The notes under the pieces were generated by a model, which was given only the letters and a program-made list of their open reading frames with translations, did no database searches and was not told where the DNA came from. A stretch of 64,000 nt of DNA from Xenorhabdus thuongxuanensis (GTDB taxonomy: Bacteria; Pseudomonadota; Gammaproteobacteria; Enterobacterales; Enterobacteriaceae): the NCBI RefSeq assembly GCF_001908095.1, contig NZ_MKGR01000011.1, positions 53,546-117,545 on the forward strand, given 5' to 3'. A program made the position numbers and the translations under genes. The first letter of the stretch is position 1, and each line of letters opens with the position of its first letter. Shown in pieces: positions 36,713 to 46,102 of this stretch.

Positions 36713-38011
36713 ATGGCTACTTCATCAATTTTTTTGGATTTTAGTTTACTTAAAAATAATGCCCATTTTCGCGCTATCTTTATTGCCCGTATGTTATCTG
36801 TCTTTGCATTAGGCATGCTGACGGTTGGGGTTCCTATCCAAATGCAGTTTTTGACAGGATCTACCTTACAGGTGGGAATTGTGGTTGCACTGGACGGAAT
36901 CGGTATGTTCATCGGGTTAATCTTAGGGGGAATACTGGCTGATCGTTATGATAGACGTAAACTCATTTTGTTTGCCCGTGGCACCTGTGGTCTCGGTTTT
37001 GTCGCACTGAGCTTTAACGCATTCCTAGACTCTCCGTCCCTGTATATGCTCTATTTTCTTTCTATTTGGGATGGTTTTTTTGGTGCGTTGGGTATGACGG
37101 CATTAATGGCAGCCATCCCCAATTTAGTCGGGCGGGAGAATCTGGCTGCGGCAGGAGCTTTGAGCATGATTACTGTTCGCATAGGTGCCATTATTTCACC
37201 GGCATTGGCAGGCATTATTATTGTTGTTGGTGGACCAGGGTGGAACTTTGCTGTTGCAGCAATCGGCACATTAGCCACATTGTTGCCCCTGATGAGGCTT
37301 CCTGAAATGAAGCCTCAGCCAAGTAAACAAGAGCATCCAATCAGTGCGTTGGTAAGCGGAGTTAAATTTGTTTGTCAGCATAAAATTGTGGGCAGTGTCA
37401 TATTGGTGGGGATGATGATCAGTATTGCAGGAGCAGTTCGTATTCTGTTTCCTGCATTATCTCAAGAAGTATACCATCAAGGGCCGTCAGCAACGGGGTT
37501 GATGTATTCCGCTGTTCCTCTGGGAGCCATGCTCGGAGCCTTTACCAGCGGTTGGATAGGACGAAGTAACCGACCTGGTGTTCTGCTTGTTATATGTGCT
37601 CTGTGCTCCTTTATCATGTTATCCATGCTAGGGATAGTCACAAATATCGTTCTGGCATTACTGGTGTTGGTTTGTTATGGATATTTGAATGCATTTGCAT
37701 CCTTACTGCAATTTACCCTTGTTCAGAGTCATACACCGGATCATTTATTGGGACGAGTGAACAGTTTTGTCACTGCTCAAGATGTTACTGGTGATTCTTT
37801 GGGAGCATTGGGATTAGGTTTTATGGGACGTTTGCTATCTCCAGTAATCACCGTCTTTTCGTTTGGAACTTTTGCTGCACTTACCTGCTTGTTGCTTGCA
37901 GCAGTAGTAAAACCTTTACGTCATTCTACACTGCGTGGCCGCATGCCATTATCCGAAACAAGCACCTTAGAACATGAGCCTCAGCAAAGTGATAATTCAT
38001 TGAAACCATAG
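36713..38011 (+). CDS. entS: Siderophore exporter EntS-like MFS protein
   Basis: A 432-residue major facilitator with about twelve membrane segments and the EntS start (SSIFLDFSLLKNNAHFRAIFIARMLSVFALGMLTVGVPIQMQ). The MFS loop motif GGILADRYDRRKLI is near residue 75, and later blocks (NLVGRENLAAAGAL, MYSAVPLGAMLGAFTSGWIGR, SHTPDHLLGRVNSF) match enterobactin exporters. It should move the finished catechol siderophore from cytoplasm to periplasm. It follows the NRPS by 48 bases as the last gene of the fes operon and is followed by a perfect hairpin. Confidence 0.9.
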   Translation: MATSSIFLDFSLLKNNAHFRAIFIARMLSVFALGMLTVGVPIQMQFLTGSTLQVGIVVALDGIGMFIGLILGGILADRYDRRKLILFARGTCGLGFVALSFNAFLDSPSLYMLYFLSIWDGFFGALGMTALMAAIPNLVGRENLAAAGALSMITVRIGAIISPALAGIIIVVGGPGWNFAVAAIGTLATLLPLMRLPEMKPQPSKQEHPISALVSGVKFVCQHKIVGSVILVGMMISIAGAVRILFPALSQEVYHQGPSATGLMYSAVPLGAMLGAFTSGWIGRSNRPGVLLVICALCSFIMLSMLGIVTNIVLALLVLVCYGYLNAFASLLQFTLVQSHTPDHLLGRVNSFVTAQDVTGDSLGALGLGFMGRLLSPVITVFSFGTFAALTCLLLAAVVKPLRHSTLRGRMPLSETSTLEHEPQQSDNSLKP

Positions 38012-38022
38012 TTAACGGAAAT

Positions 38023-38051
38023 AACACCATAACATGGGGTGTTATGGTGTT
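38023..38051 (+). terminator. Hairpin after entS
   Basis: AACACCATAACA and TGTTATGGTGTT are a perfect 12-base inverted repeat with a five-base loop, 12 bases past the entS stop. It lacks a clean T-run, so its strength as a terminator is uncertain. Confidence 0.6.
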
Positions 38052-38300
38052 GTTAAAGATTGTTAAAATAAGGGGAGGGTCAAATGTGGCATTTTATGGT
38101 GTGCATCGGTGATGTAAATAGTGTAGGTGATGGCTTTGATTAAACCCGCTTTCTTTTGATAACAATCTAAAAATCAGCACTTCTTTTTAGTCTGTCTCTG
38201 CTTTTTAGACAACTATCACCTTGATGGTTTCAAGCTGCCTACACAATAAAAAAACATAAGAGCTGGTATTTTTGCAAATCAACAATGGATGGTGACTAAA

Positions 38301-41300
38301 ATGAATAAGAGATACAGAATACCTTGGAACCCTCTGACTTCCACACGTTTATCAGTCAAAACCCAACCACGAGTACTTTATCACGCTATAGCTTGCTGTT
38401 TGGCCGCGGCTAGCGCAGGAGCCTATGCGGAAAATTATGTTGAGAAAGGGCGGAGTGGCGATCCTGCCAGTTGGCGTTCCAGTGAGTTTTTGAGTCAATG
38501 GGGGCTTGTTGCTATTCACGCTGATGAAGCTTATGCCAGAGGCTATACCGGTAAAGGGATCAAATTAGGAATATTTGATCAGGTAGTTTATGCCAAGCAT
38601 CCTGAGTTTATGGGAAAAGACAAGATCACTAACTTAGTGACTTCTGGGATACGTGAGTATACTGATCCCTATATTCCGGTGAAGAAAGGTGATCCATTCA
38701 CTTATGATGGCACGCCGTCCGTGGATAGGTACGGAAAGCTAGGAACACATGGTGTCCATGTTGCAGGCATAGCGGCGGGTAACCGAGATGGCAAAGAAAT
38801 GCATGGTGTGGCCTATAATGCCCAAATACTCAGTGCGGATAACGGTGATCCCGGTCCTGAAGATGGCATTATCTTGGGTAATGATGGGGGTGTTTATCAG
38901 GCTGGTTGGAATGCACTGATAGATAGCGGCGCTCGTATTATTAACAACAGCTGGGGAATTGGTATTAATAGGGAGCTTGAGAGGGGTGGGAAAGATCCGA
39001 ACGCAGCCCATTTTACTTTAGCTGAAGCCCAGAAGCAGTTTGATGCAATAAAACCGATTTTGGGTACAAAACCTGGTGGTGCATATCAGGGCGCAATTGA
39101 TGCGGCTCGTAGCGGCATTGTGACAATTTTTGCTGCTGGTAATAGTAATAACTACAGTAATCCAGATGCTATCGCGGGCTTGGCTTGGTTTGTGCCAGAG
39201 ATTGCACCAAACTGGCTGACAGTCGCTAGTTTGCAAAAAGATCCAAATAGTACCAATAGTGTGCCTTATTCCATCAGCGATTTTTCCTCCCGCTGTGGCT
39301 ATACTGCCAGTTTTTGTGTCAGTGCACCTGGTAGCTGGATATATAGCTCAGTTATTAAGGGAACCGGAATAGACAATATTACTACCGGCTATGACAGTTA
39401 CAGAGGGACTTCAATGGCTGCGCCACATGCTGGTGGTAGTATTGCGGTATTGATGGAACGTTTCCCATATATGACCGGCGATCAAGTAGCCTCTGTGCTT
39501 CGTACTACGGCTACTGATATGGGAGAAAAGGGTATTGATGAGCTTTACGGCTGGGGATTGATCAACCTCGGTAAAGCAATAAATGGCCCTGGTATGTTCT
39601 ATACCGCAGAAGATATCCCTGAAAAATTCCGTATTCCAGATCCTGACGGAGTAGCCTACGGCAAAGGGCAGTTTATCGCTGATATTCCGGGGATTGGTGC
39701 TGTGCTCGATAAGGGTAAACCGACTGAACGCATCTGTGATGCTGGTCAGTGTGCTGAGGATCAATGGAGCAATGATATCAGTGGTCATGGTGGGTTAACC
39801 AAACAAGGTAGGGGTACACTGACTCTCAGTGGTCAAAATAGCTATTCTGGACCAACGCTGATCAAACAGGGATTACTGAATGTGAGTGGTAGTGTCTCTT
39901 CTACCGTTTCAGTACTGGAAAGTGGCATTCTTGGTGGAAATGGTACGGTGGGTGTGCTTAATGTGCAGCGTGGCGGTACGGTAGCACCAGGTAACGCAAT
40001 AGGGACACTTAAGGTTGCCGAAAAAATTACCTTTGAACCCGGTTCTCATTACGCGGTTGAAATCGCTGCTGATGGGCGCAGTGACAAAATTCAGGTTGAA
40101 AAAAGTGCACAGATTGATGGAGGAAAAGTTGCCGTTTCCCTTGAGAATACGGGTAACTTGCTTTCTTTTAAAGATGTGCGAAGCCTGACTGGTCAGCAAT
40201 ACACGATTCTTAGTGCGAAGCAGAATATCAATGGCCGCTTTGATGATGTCGTTCCGAATTATCTCTTCCTTGGCGCAGGATTGTCTTATCAGCCTGGTGA
40301 AGTCACTCTCCATATTGGGCGTAATGAGACTGCTTTTGTCGATGTTGCTAAGACACAGAATGAACGTGCAGTGGCTGTCGTCGCGGATACCCTTGGTATA
40401 GGGAATCCGGTTTACGAAAGTATCTTAGCCAGTCATTCTGCGGAGCAAGCCCAATCTGCATTCCGCCAGCTTAATGGGCAAGTCCACGCTGATATTGCGT
40501 CTCAGTTGGTCAATGACAGCCGTTATTTGCGCGATACCTTGAATTCTCGCTTGAGTCAGGCCGAAGGCCGTTCATTCTCGCCTGATATTCATGGTGATGA
40601 TAATGGTGCATGGGTTCGACTGCTTGGTGCATGGAGCCACGCTTCTGGTACAGCGAATGCGACGGGCTATCAGGCTTCAAACTATGGTGTATTTATTGGT
40701 GCGGATGCTCTTATTGATGAATACAGCCGTCTTGGTATTGCAACTGGTTATACCCGTACTTCCCTTGATGGTGGTAACAGTGCTACTGCTGACAGTAATA
40801 ACTATCACTTCGCTCTTTATGGTGACCGTCAATTTGGTGACTTTGTTTTGCGTGCCAATAGTGGGTTCACTTGGCACCGTATTGATACCAAACGTTTTAT
40901 CAGCTATGGCAGTCAGCGTGATAGTGAGAATGCCAAGTACAGTGGAAGAACAACACAATTATCCGCTGAGCTTGCTTACCATCTGCCGACAGAGATTGTG
41001 AATTTAGAGCCATTCGTTAACCTGGCTTACGTCAATTTCCGCAATGAAGGCATTAGCGAGGACGGTGCCGCCTCCGCACTTCACGGTAACAGCCAACATA
41101 CTGAAGCAACTCTCTCCACATTGGGATTACGTGCCAATCATAGCTGGCAGGCTTCATGGGGTTCTTCGATTACCCTAAATGGAGAATTAGGTTGGCAGCA
41201 TCAATACGGTGAGCGTGAACGAGCAACAGGTTTATCGTTCCGTGGCAGCCATACGACATTTGTGACTCGCAGCGTGCCTGCCTCTCGTGATGGCGTGGTG

Positions 41301-41423
41301 TTAAAAGCGAATGCGGAGATGAGTGCAAGTAATAACGTCTCATTCACGCTTGGCTATAGTGGATTGCTCTCCAGCAGTCATCAGGACAATAGTATGAATG
41401 TCGGTTTTAGATGGCAATTCTGA
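38301..41423 (+). CDS. Subtilisin-like serine protease autotransporter
   Basis: A type Va autotransporter of about 1040 residues. ATG at 38301 (MNKRYRIPWN, like extended signal regions) follows TGGTGA at five bases; an in-frame ATG at 38289 lacks a ribosome site. A signal peptide ends near GAYAE. The S8 peptidase domain has the triad regions GIFDQVVY (Asp, near 92), GTHGVHVAGIAAG (His, near 152) and GTSMAAPHAGG (Ser, near 370). A passenger-associated repeat follows (KQGRGTLTLSGQNSYSG, near 505), and the last 270 residues form the beta-barrel ending GFRWQF. It is likely secreted or surface-exposed and could process other proteins or act in virulence; the substrate is unknown. It is monocistronic. 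Confidence 0.92.
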   Translation: MNKRYRIPWNPLTSTRLSVKTQPRVLYHAIACCLAAASAGAYAENYVEKGRSGDPASWRSSEFLSQWGLVAIHADEAYARGYTGKGIKLGIFDQVVYAKHPEFMGKDKITNLVTSGIREYTDPYIPVKKGDPFTYDGTPSVDRYGKLGTHGVHVAGIAAGNRDGKEMHGVAYNAQILSADNGDPGPEDGIILGNDGGVYQAGWNALIDSGARIINNSWGIGINRELERGGKDPNAAHFTLAEAQKQFDAIKPILGTKPGGAYQGAIDAARSGIVTIFAAGNSNNYSNPDAIAGLAWFVPEIAPNWLTVASLQKDPNSTNSVPYSISDFSSRCGYTASFCVSAPGSWIYSSVIKGTGIDNITTGYDSYRGTSMAAPHAGGSIAVLMERFPYMTGDQVASVLRTTATDMGEKGIDELYGWGLINLGKAINGPGMFYTAEDIPEKFRIPDPDGVAYGKGQFIADIPGIGAVLDKGKPTERICDAGQCAEDQWSNDISGHGGLTKQGRGTLTLSGQNSYSGPTLIKQGLLNVSGSVSSTVSVLESGILGGNGTVGVLNVQRGGTVAPGNAIGTLKVAEKITFEPGSHYAVEIAADGRSDKIQVEKSAQIDGGKVAVSLENTGNLLSFKDVRSLTGQQYTILSAKQNINGRFDDVVPNYLFLGAGLSYQPGEVTLHIGRNETAFVDVAKTQNERAVAVVADTLGIGNPVYESILASHSAEQAQSAFRQLNGQVHADIASQLVNDSRYLRDTLNSRLSQAEGRSFSPDIHGDDNGAWVRLLGAWSHASGTANATGYQASNYGVFIGADALIDEYSRLGIATGYTRTSLDGGNSATADSNNYHFALYGDRQFGDFVLRANSGFTWHRIDTKRFISYGSQRDSENAKYSGRTTQLSAELAYHLPTEIVNLEPFVNLAYVNFRNEGISEDGAASALHGNSQHTEATLSTLGLRANHSWQASWGSSITLNGELGWQHQYGERERATGLSFRGSHTTFVTRSVPASRDGVVLKANAEMSASNNVSFTLGYSGLLSSSHQDNSMNVGFRWQF

Positions 41424-41937
41424 TGATAGGTGGAAGATAATTATCTGGTAAAACATGTGGAGTCAGTAATACTAATACTGGCTCCACAATCCGCGAAACA
41501 GTCAAAAAACTCATTGATCCCAATATCTGCATGTTGATAAACAATCTTCTTTCATAATGGAAAAACCCTGTTATTTTAAGCGGAATTTATTAGCAATTTG
41601 GCATTATTCAGAATGATGTTTTATTCTGTTAAGAATAACGCAACTTGCCATAAAATGGCCATTTACTAGGAAAAGTGTTAGTAGAAGCCCCACTATAATT
41701 TTTTTATCAACTATTATTTCGGTATATTGTCTTAATATGATTGAATCTGATACAGGTAGAGGGGTAATGAATGATAAAGGAGAAGTAATACTATATGTCC
41801 TACCATTGTCGAGAAAAATAGTTAAATTTATTTATCAATTCCTGTTCCTTAACAGCAAATTTATGTACAAGGTCGTTCTAGATGGCATCCGTTTGCCTCT
41901 GAAAGAGGAATACCTGTCATATTAATGATGGATAAAA
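41424..41937. other. Intergenic region after the autotransporter
   Basis: About 510 bases. A long hairpin, GTGGAGTCAGTA with TACTGGCTCCAC (41457-41487), lies shortly after the autotransporter stop and probably terminates it. The 62-codon plus-strand frame at 41737-41925 has no recognisable features and is not called. Confidence 0.55.
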
Positions 41938-42525
41938 TTAATCACGTTTTAAACCTTCAAGTAATAAGTCAAAGGCAGAAAGCGTTTTTAAAAGTTTAGC
42001 TTCTGGGTCAATATCATCAGCAATCCATAAAGCAGCTTCAACTAAGCTTCCATTTATTAAACAAGCCAAAACTTCTGTATCAACGTCTTTTATTTTCTTT
42101 TCAAGAACCATTTTTTTCAAAAGTATTCTCATTGATGAAATACAGTGAGCTTGGGATTCTCTAAATTGATCACCTAAAATGATTTTTGAATCTCTTAACA
42201 CTATTTGTTGAAATTCTGAGTTAAGTGACATTGTTAAGTAAGCTCGGCACCTATCTCGGAATCCAGTCCATAAATCAATGGCGTTATCAGATATAGACTG
42301 GAGATATTGATCCATTTCTGAATCGATTTGTTCAACAACAGCCATTAATAAACCTTTTTTATCACCGAAATGATGGTACAGAGCTCCACGAGTTAATCCT
42401 ACTTTGGAAGTAAAATCATCCATTGAGGTATTAGAATAACCTAAAGAGCCAAAGGCATGACGAGCAGTAGCCAATAGTTTAGTGCGAGTCTCTTCAATCA
42501 TTTCCGTGCGGGTTCGCCGAGTCAT
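41938..42525 (-). CDS. TetR-family repressor
   Basis: A 195-residue regulator with an N-terminal TetR helix-turn-helix (TRTKLLATARHAFGSLGYSNTSMDDFTSKVGLTRGALYHHFGDKKGLL, residues about 13-60), and a variable C-terminal ligand domain of the AcrR/NalC-like kind. It is transcribed divergently from an MFS gene (42670), and two near-identical 15-base palindromes lie between them. The likely job is repression of itself and the transporter until an inducer binds. The ligand is unknown. Confidence 0.88.
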   Translation of the reverse strand: MTRRTRTEMIEETRTKLLATARHAFGSLGYSNTSMDDFTSKVGLTRGALYHHFGDKKGLLMAVVEQIDSEMDQYLQSISDNAIDLWTGFRDRCRAYLTMSLNSEFQQIVLRDSKIILGDQFRESQAHCISSMRILLKKMVLEKKIKDVDTEVLACLINGSLVEAALWIADDIDPEAKLLKTLSAFDLLLEGLKRD

Positions 42526-42568
42526 TTATTCTCCGTTACTATACAAATAATATAGAGTAATCCTTTTA

Positions 42569-42614
42569 CATACGTTGCGTATGTTGATATGTTACCTAAC
42601 ATACATAGCGTATG
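42569..42614. promoter_or_regulatory. Paired TetR-type operators
   Basis: CATACGTTGCGTATG (42569-42583) and CATACATAGCGTATG (42600-42614) are two imperfect palindromes of the same form, 31 bases apart, in the TetR/MFS divergent region. Spacing by about three helical turns suggests cooperative dimer binding. Confidence 0.75.
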
Positions 42615-42669
42615 TGTATGCGCTAATATCTTAAATTTTATGCAACCAATTATCACAATGGGAAGCAAT

Positions 42670-43865
42670 ATGGGCAATCCTTATAGTGAATTATTCAAAA
42701 CACCTGGCGCAATAGGATTTACCTTGGCAGGTTTTGTGGCTCGTATGCCACTTCCAATGACGGGAATTGGTATCATCACTATGATATCACAGCTAAGTGG
42801 TAGCTACGGATTAGCTGGAGCGGTATCAGCAACTTTTGTATTAACTTATGCATTGGTAGCGCCACAAATTTCTCGTTTAGTTGATAGTTATGGGCAACAT
42901 CGTGTGTTACCCATTGCTACCACGATAAGTGTTTTAGGTATACTAGCTCTTTTGGCTTGTACGTATTGGAATGCTCCTGTTTGGACATTTTTTTATGTGC
43001 TTTTCTGGCAGGTTTTATGCCTAGCATGTCCGCTATGGTACGTGCCCGTTGGACCGCTATCTATCGAGGACAACCTCAGTTACAAACAGCTTATTCTCTC
43101 GAAACAGTATTTGATGAAATTTCGTTCATTGCTGGGCCACCTATATCGGTTGGTTTAAGTATAGCCACTTTTCCGCAGGCGGGACCACTTGCGTCAGCGC
43201 TTCTGTTAGCTGTAGGTGTGTGCTTGTTTGTTACGTTTCGAAGTACAGAACCACCTGTAGAAACTCAGAAATTTACTCTGGAAACAAAAGGTTCAGTTAT
43301 TAGAATTTCTGGTGTATGGATTCTGGCATTACTACTTATCTTTATGGGTATTATTGTTGGTACTGTGGATATAGTCAGTGTTGCTTTCGCTAAGCAATTG
43401 GGGCGCCCAGCAGCAGCTAGTATAGTGTTATCTGTTTATGCAATAGGTTCCTGTCTTGCTGGATTGATATTTGGTGCACTTAAGTTGAAGACTCCATTAC
43501 ACAAACTTTTCCTTATAGGGGGATTAGCCACGGCTTTGACCACTCTTCCTTTCTTAGTTACTAACAGCATTTCTGGTTTAGCTCTAGCTGTCTTTATGGC
43601 GGGTTTATTCTTTGCACCAACAATGATCGTATCTATGGCATTAGTTGAGAAAATGGTTCCTGAGAGAAGATTAACGGAAGGATTAACCTGGTTACTTTCC
43701 GGTCTTAACATAGGAGCAGCTTTGGGAGCTGCGGTGGCGGGGCAATTTGTTGATATATATGGTGCTCATGGTGGATTTATGGTTTCCTTGATTGCTGGAT
43801 TGGGGATCGTTTTAGTTACATTGTATGGTTTTTTGCGCATACGTACACATCGTGCTGTATCTTGA
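42670..43865 (+). pseudogene. MFS efflux transporter, frameshifted
   Basis: A major facilitator whose frame is split. The first part, from ATG 42670 (MGNPYSELFKTPGAIGF, GGAAG upstream), runs to about residue 110. The sequence then continues in another frame as LAGFMPSMSAMVRARWTAIYRG and on to the end at 43865. One extra base in the T-run at 42988-42994 (seven Ts) would restore a single protein of about 398 residues with twelve membrane segments. It may be a true loss, a slippage-prone phase-variable site or a sequencing error. It is regulated by the divergent TetR protein. Confidence 0.8.
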
Positions 43866-43885
43866 TATAACGTAAAACTAGTGCA

Positions 43886-43917
43886 CCCTCTGTCAGATTA
43901 GTTGACAGAGGGATTTT
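43886..43917 (+). terminator. Rho-independent terminator after the MFS gene
   Basis: CCCTCTGTCA (43886-43895) pairs with TGACAGAGGG (43903-43912), followed by ATTTTC, 20 bases past the stop. Confidence 0.85.
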
Positions 43918-44003
43918 CAATACTATCGCAAATCCGTCATTGATTGATATTAACAGCGGAATACGTATTCCCAGAGTTAGCTGCCGGTTGCGATCTGTAG
44001 CGG

Positions 44004-44100
44004 TCAAGAACTACCGGACACATTTCTAGCCGCTTCCCACTGTCTTTCATATTCAGCAGGGGAAATTCCTCCATTAAAACTATGGGGAGGGTTTCTCTTT
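44004..44100 (-). pseudogene. IS3-type transposase C-terminal relic
   Basis: The minus-strand frame ends with HSFNGGISPAEYERQWEAA, which resembles the C-terminus of IS3-family OrfB transposases (SPAEYE-type motif). Only about 30 codons are left; upstream sequence belongs to another relic on the opposite strand. It marks an old insertion boundary of the 44-51 kb accessory segment. Confidence 0.55.
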
Positions 44101-44454
44101 GCACACGAGATATGCAAATTACTTAAGGTTAAATATTTCCCGTTTGCATCCATTGTCGACATTGACACATTGTGTGAAGCGATAGATGCCAATGAAATTG
44201 ATACGATAATTTGTCTGCCAAGCTTTCTGGAACGGCTCCTTCATTCCGGGGACACCGGACAGCTTTCTTCGCTCAGGACAATTTTTTATCTGGGAGAAAT
44301 GTTTCCAGCGTCGCTAATCGATAAGGTGAGGCAAAATCTTCAGAACATTACTATCAAGTCCCTGGCCTATACTTCTCAGGAAACTGGCCCCATCGGGTAT
44401 CAATGCTCATCTCTTGACGGTAATAACTACCATAATTTCCCCCACTACATGTAG
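44083..44454 (+). pseudogene. Fragment of an AMP-forming adenylating enzyme
   Basis: An open frame without a proper start that can be read from about 44083 (GGFLFAHEICKLLKVKYFPF) to a stop at 44454. The segment TIICLPSFLERLLHSGD, LRTIFYLGEMFPASLIDKVRQNL and YTSQETGPIGYQC resembles the middle of PaaK-like adenylate-forming ligases (the A5-like E-x-GPIGYQ). The N- and C-terminal parts are missing, so this is a remnant, perhaps of a biosynthetic ligase once linked to the neighbouring operon. The family assignment is by pattern. Confidence 0.55.
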
Positions 44455-44692
44455 GTAATCATCTTATTTTGGCAGACAGGATACATAAAAAACAATTACG
44501 TTCAAAAAAGATCCCGAATAGGTTCTTACAACCCCAACTTGGCATTCCTTGTCTTACTGTTGCTCAGAAAAGATACTGAATAGCCACTGACATATTTGTG
44601 ACTAGTGAGCCATTAGTGATGAAAATATAATGTGCCAGCAGCCGGATAGAATTTACCGGCTACCAGCATAAAACATAATTCACCTCATTAAG
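44455..44692. other. Short non-coding stretch before the exporter gene
   Basis: About 240 bases with no recognised gene; it would contain the 3' end signals of the leftward operon, though no clear hairpin with a T-run was identified. Confidence 0.4.
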
Positions 44693-46075
44693 TTACCGGT
44701 GCAGACGTAGCGTACTGGCAAGAGATGATAGAGCCGATATGGCACAAGCTACCCCAAACACATAGACGGCAAACTGAACGCCCGCTTGCCCTGTTAATCC
44801 ATTCAACAACGCAATTATCATCGCAACCAATGCAGCACCAATAGATTGCCCCGCCGTTCTGGCCGTTGACAGTACTCCAGAGGCCGTTACCGTACGATTT
44901 GCTGAGACATTTGAAAACATTTCCTTATTATTTGGTGGCAGGAAGAAACCATAGCCGATCCCGCAAACCGCCACACGCCACAGAAAATCATTCACCGTCG
45001 CAGCTTCTGGCAACAGAGCAAGTGAGCCTAAACCTAGGCAAAATACTATCACTCCCCCAGTGGATATCTGGGTTGGATTCAAATGGTTCGACAGCTTCCC
45101 TGCAAGCGGAGCACAGCAGGCCACAGCAACCGGCCAGGGTGTGAAAATGAATGCTGATTCCAGTACAGAATAGTGATAAGTATACTGTAACACAAAGGGT
45201 AAACCGACCAGTGCCATCCCTTGTGCGACGAACATGGAGACAGAAGATAACACCGCTAAGGTGTACTGCCGAGAACGAAATATATCAAGTGGCAATAAGG
45301 GGTTATTTGAACTCGTCTGGATTCTTAAAAAGATGGCGAATAACACCACAGACGCAACACCACAAAATATCAGGGTGCTACTCTCCCAGCGCCCGATTTG
45401 ATCGACAGCAATAACCATCAGGCCTAATGCGAAAACTGAGCTAATCGCCCCTCCCCAGTCGAAGCCTTTCTCCTTTTCGGTATCCATACCCAATGAGATG
45501 AACGAGAATACTATAGCCAGCCCTCCCAGCGGGATGTTGATATAGAACAGCCAGGGCCAGGATAGGTAAGAGATAATAAGACCACCCAGCGCAGGACCGA
45601 TGGCTGTACCTACTGCAAATGCCAGCGCATTCAGTCCAAATATCGTTCCCAGCGAACTTGGTGGAAAGATCACTCGGTACAGCCCCAATCCAACGCTTAT
45701 CATAACCGCATAACTCACTCCTTGGAGTACTCGCATGAAAACAAGTACGCCAAAGGTCGGTGAGAGACCACAGCCTAGTGAGGACAGAGTAAACAGCACC
45801 ATCCCTGCCATGTAGAAACGCCGCTCTCCTATCCTTGTTCCCAGCGACGCACAAATCAGCATTGTCGCAGCACTGGCAACCTGATAGCCATTGGCAACCC
45901 AGATACTGGAGGCTGAGTCTATCTGTAATGCACTGGCAATGGAGGGTAAGGCGATATTAACAATGGAACTATCCAATGCAGCCATTAGAACGCCTATCAA
46001 AATGGCCGCAGCTGCCAGATATCGCCTCGGCGTTTCAAACCCTTGTTCCAAGGTATTACTATTTACTAACGACAT
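44693..46075 (-). CDS. DHA2-type MFS drug/metabolite exporter
   Basis: A 460-residue proton-driven exporter with about 14 membrane segments, of the EmrB/QacA (DHA2) group. It has LMAALDSSIVNIALPSIASAL near residue 20 (motif D1), GTRIGERRFYMAGM, the GPALGGLIISYLSWPWLFYINIPLGG motif C region near 155, and GFFLPPNNKEMF. It is the last gene of the leftward operon that starts with the PrpD-like gene, 27 bases after the kinase-like gene. In that context it most likely exports the operon's product or gives self-protection. Confidence 0.85.
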   Translation of the reverse strand: MSLVNSNTLEQGFETPRRYLAAAAILIGVLMAALDSSIVNIALPSIASALQIDSASSIWVANGYQVASAATMLICASLGTRIGERRFYMAGMVLFTLSSLGCGLSPTFGVLVFMRVLQGVSYAVMISVGLGLYRVIFPPSSLGTIFGLNALAFAVGTAIGPALGGLIISYLSWPWLFYINIPLGGLAIVFSFISLGMDTEKEKGFDWGGAISSVFALGLMVIAVDQIGRWESSTLIFCGVASVVLFAIFLRIQTSSNNPLLPLDIFRSRQYTLAVLSSVSMFVAQGMALVGLPFVLQYTYHYSVLESAFIFTPWPVAVACCAPLAGKLSNHLNPTQISTGGVIVFCLGLGSLALLPEAATVNDFLWRVAVCGIGYGFFLPPNNKEMFSNVSANRTVTASGVLSTARTAGQSIGAALVAMIIALLNGLTGQAGVQFAVYVFGVACAISALSSLASTLRLHR

Positions 46076-46102
46076 ATCCTCAGATCCTGTATTGGAATGA
46101 AA

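Noticed and set aside
41737..41925. 62-codon frame after the autotransporter
   Set aside because: No motif, no clear ribosome site; likely chance frame in AT-rich DNA.
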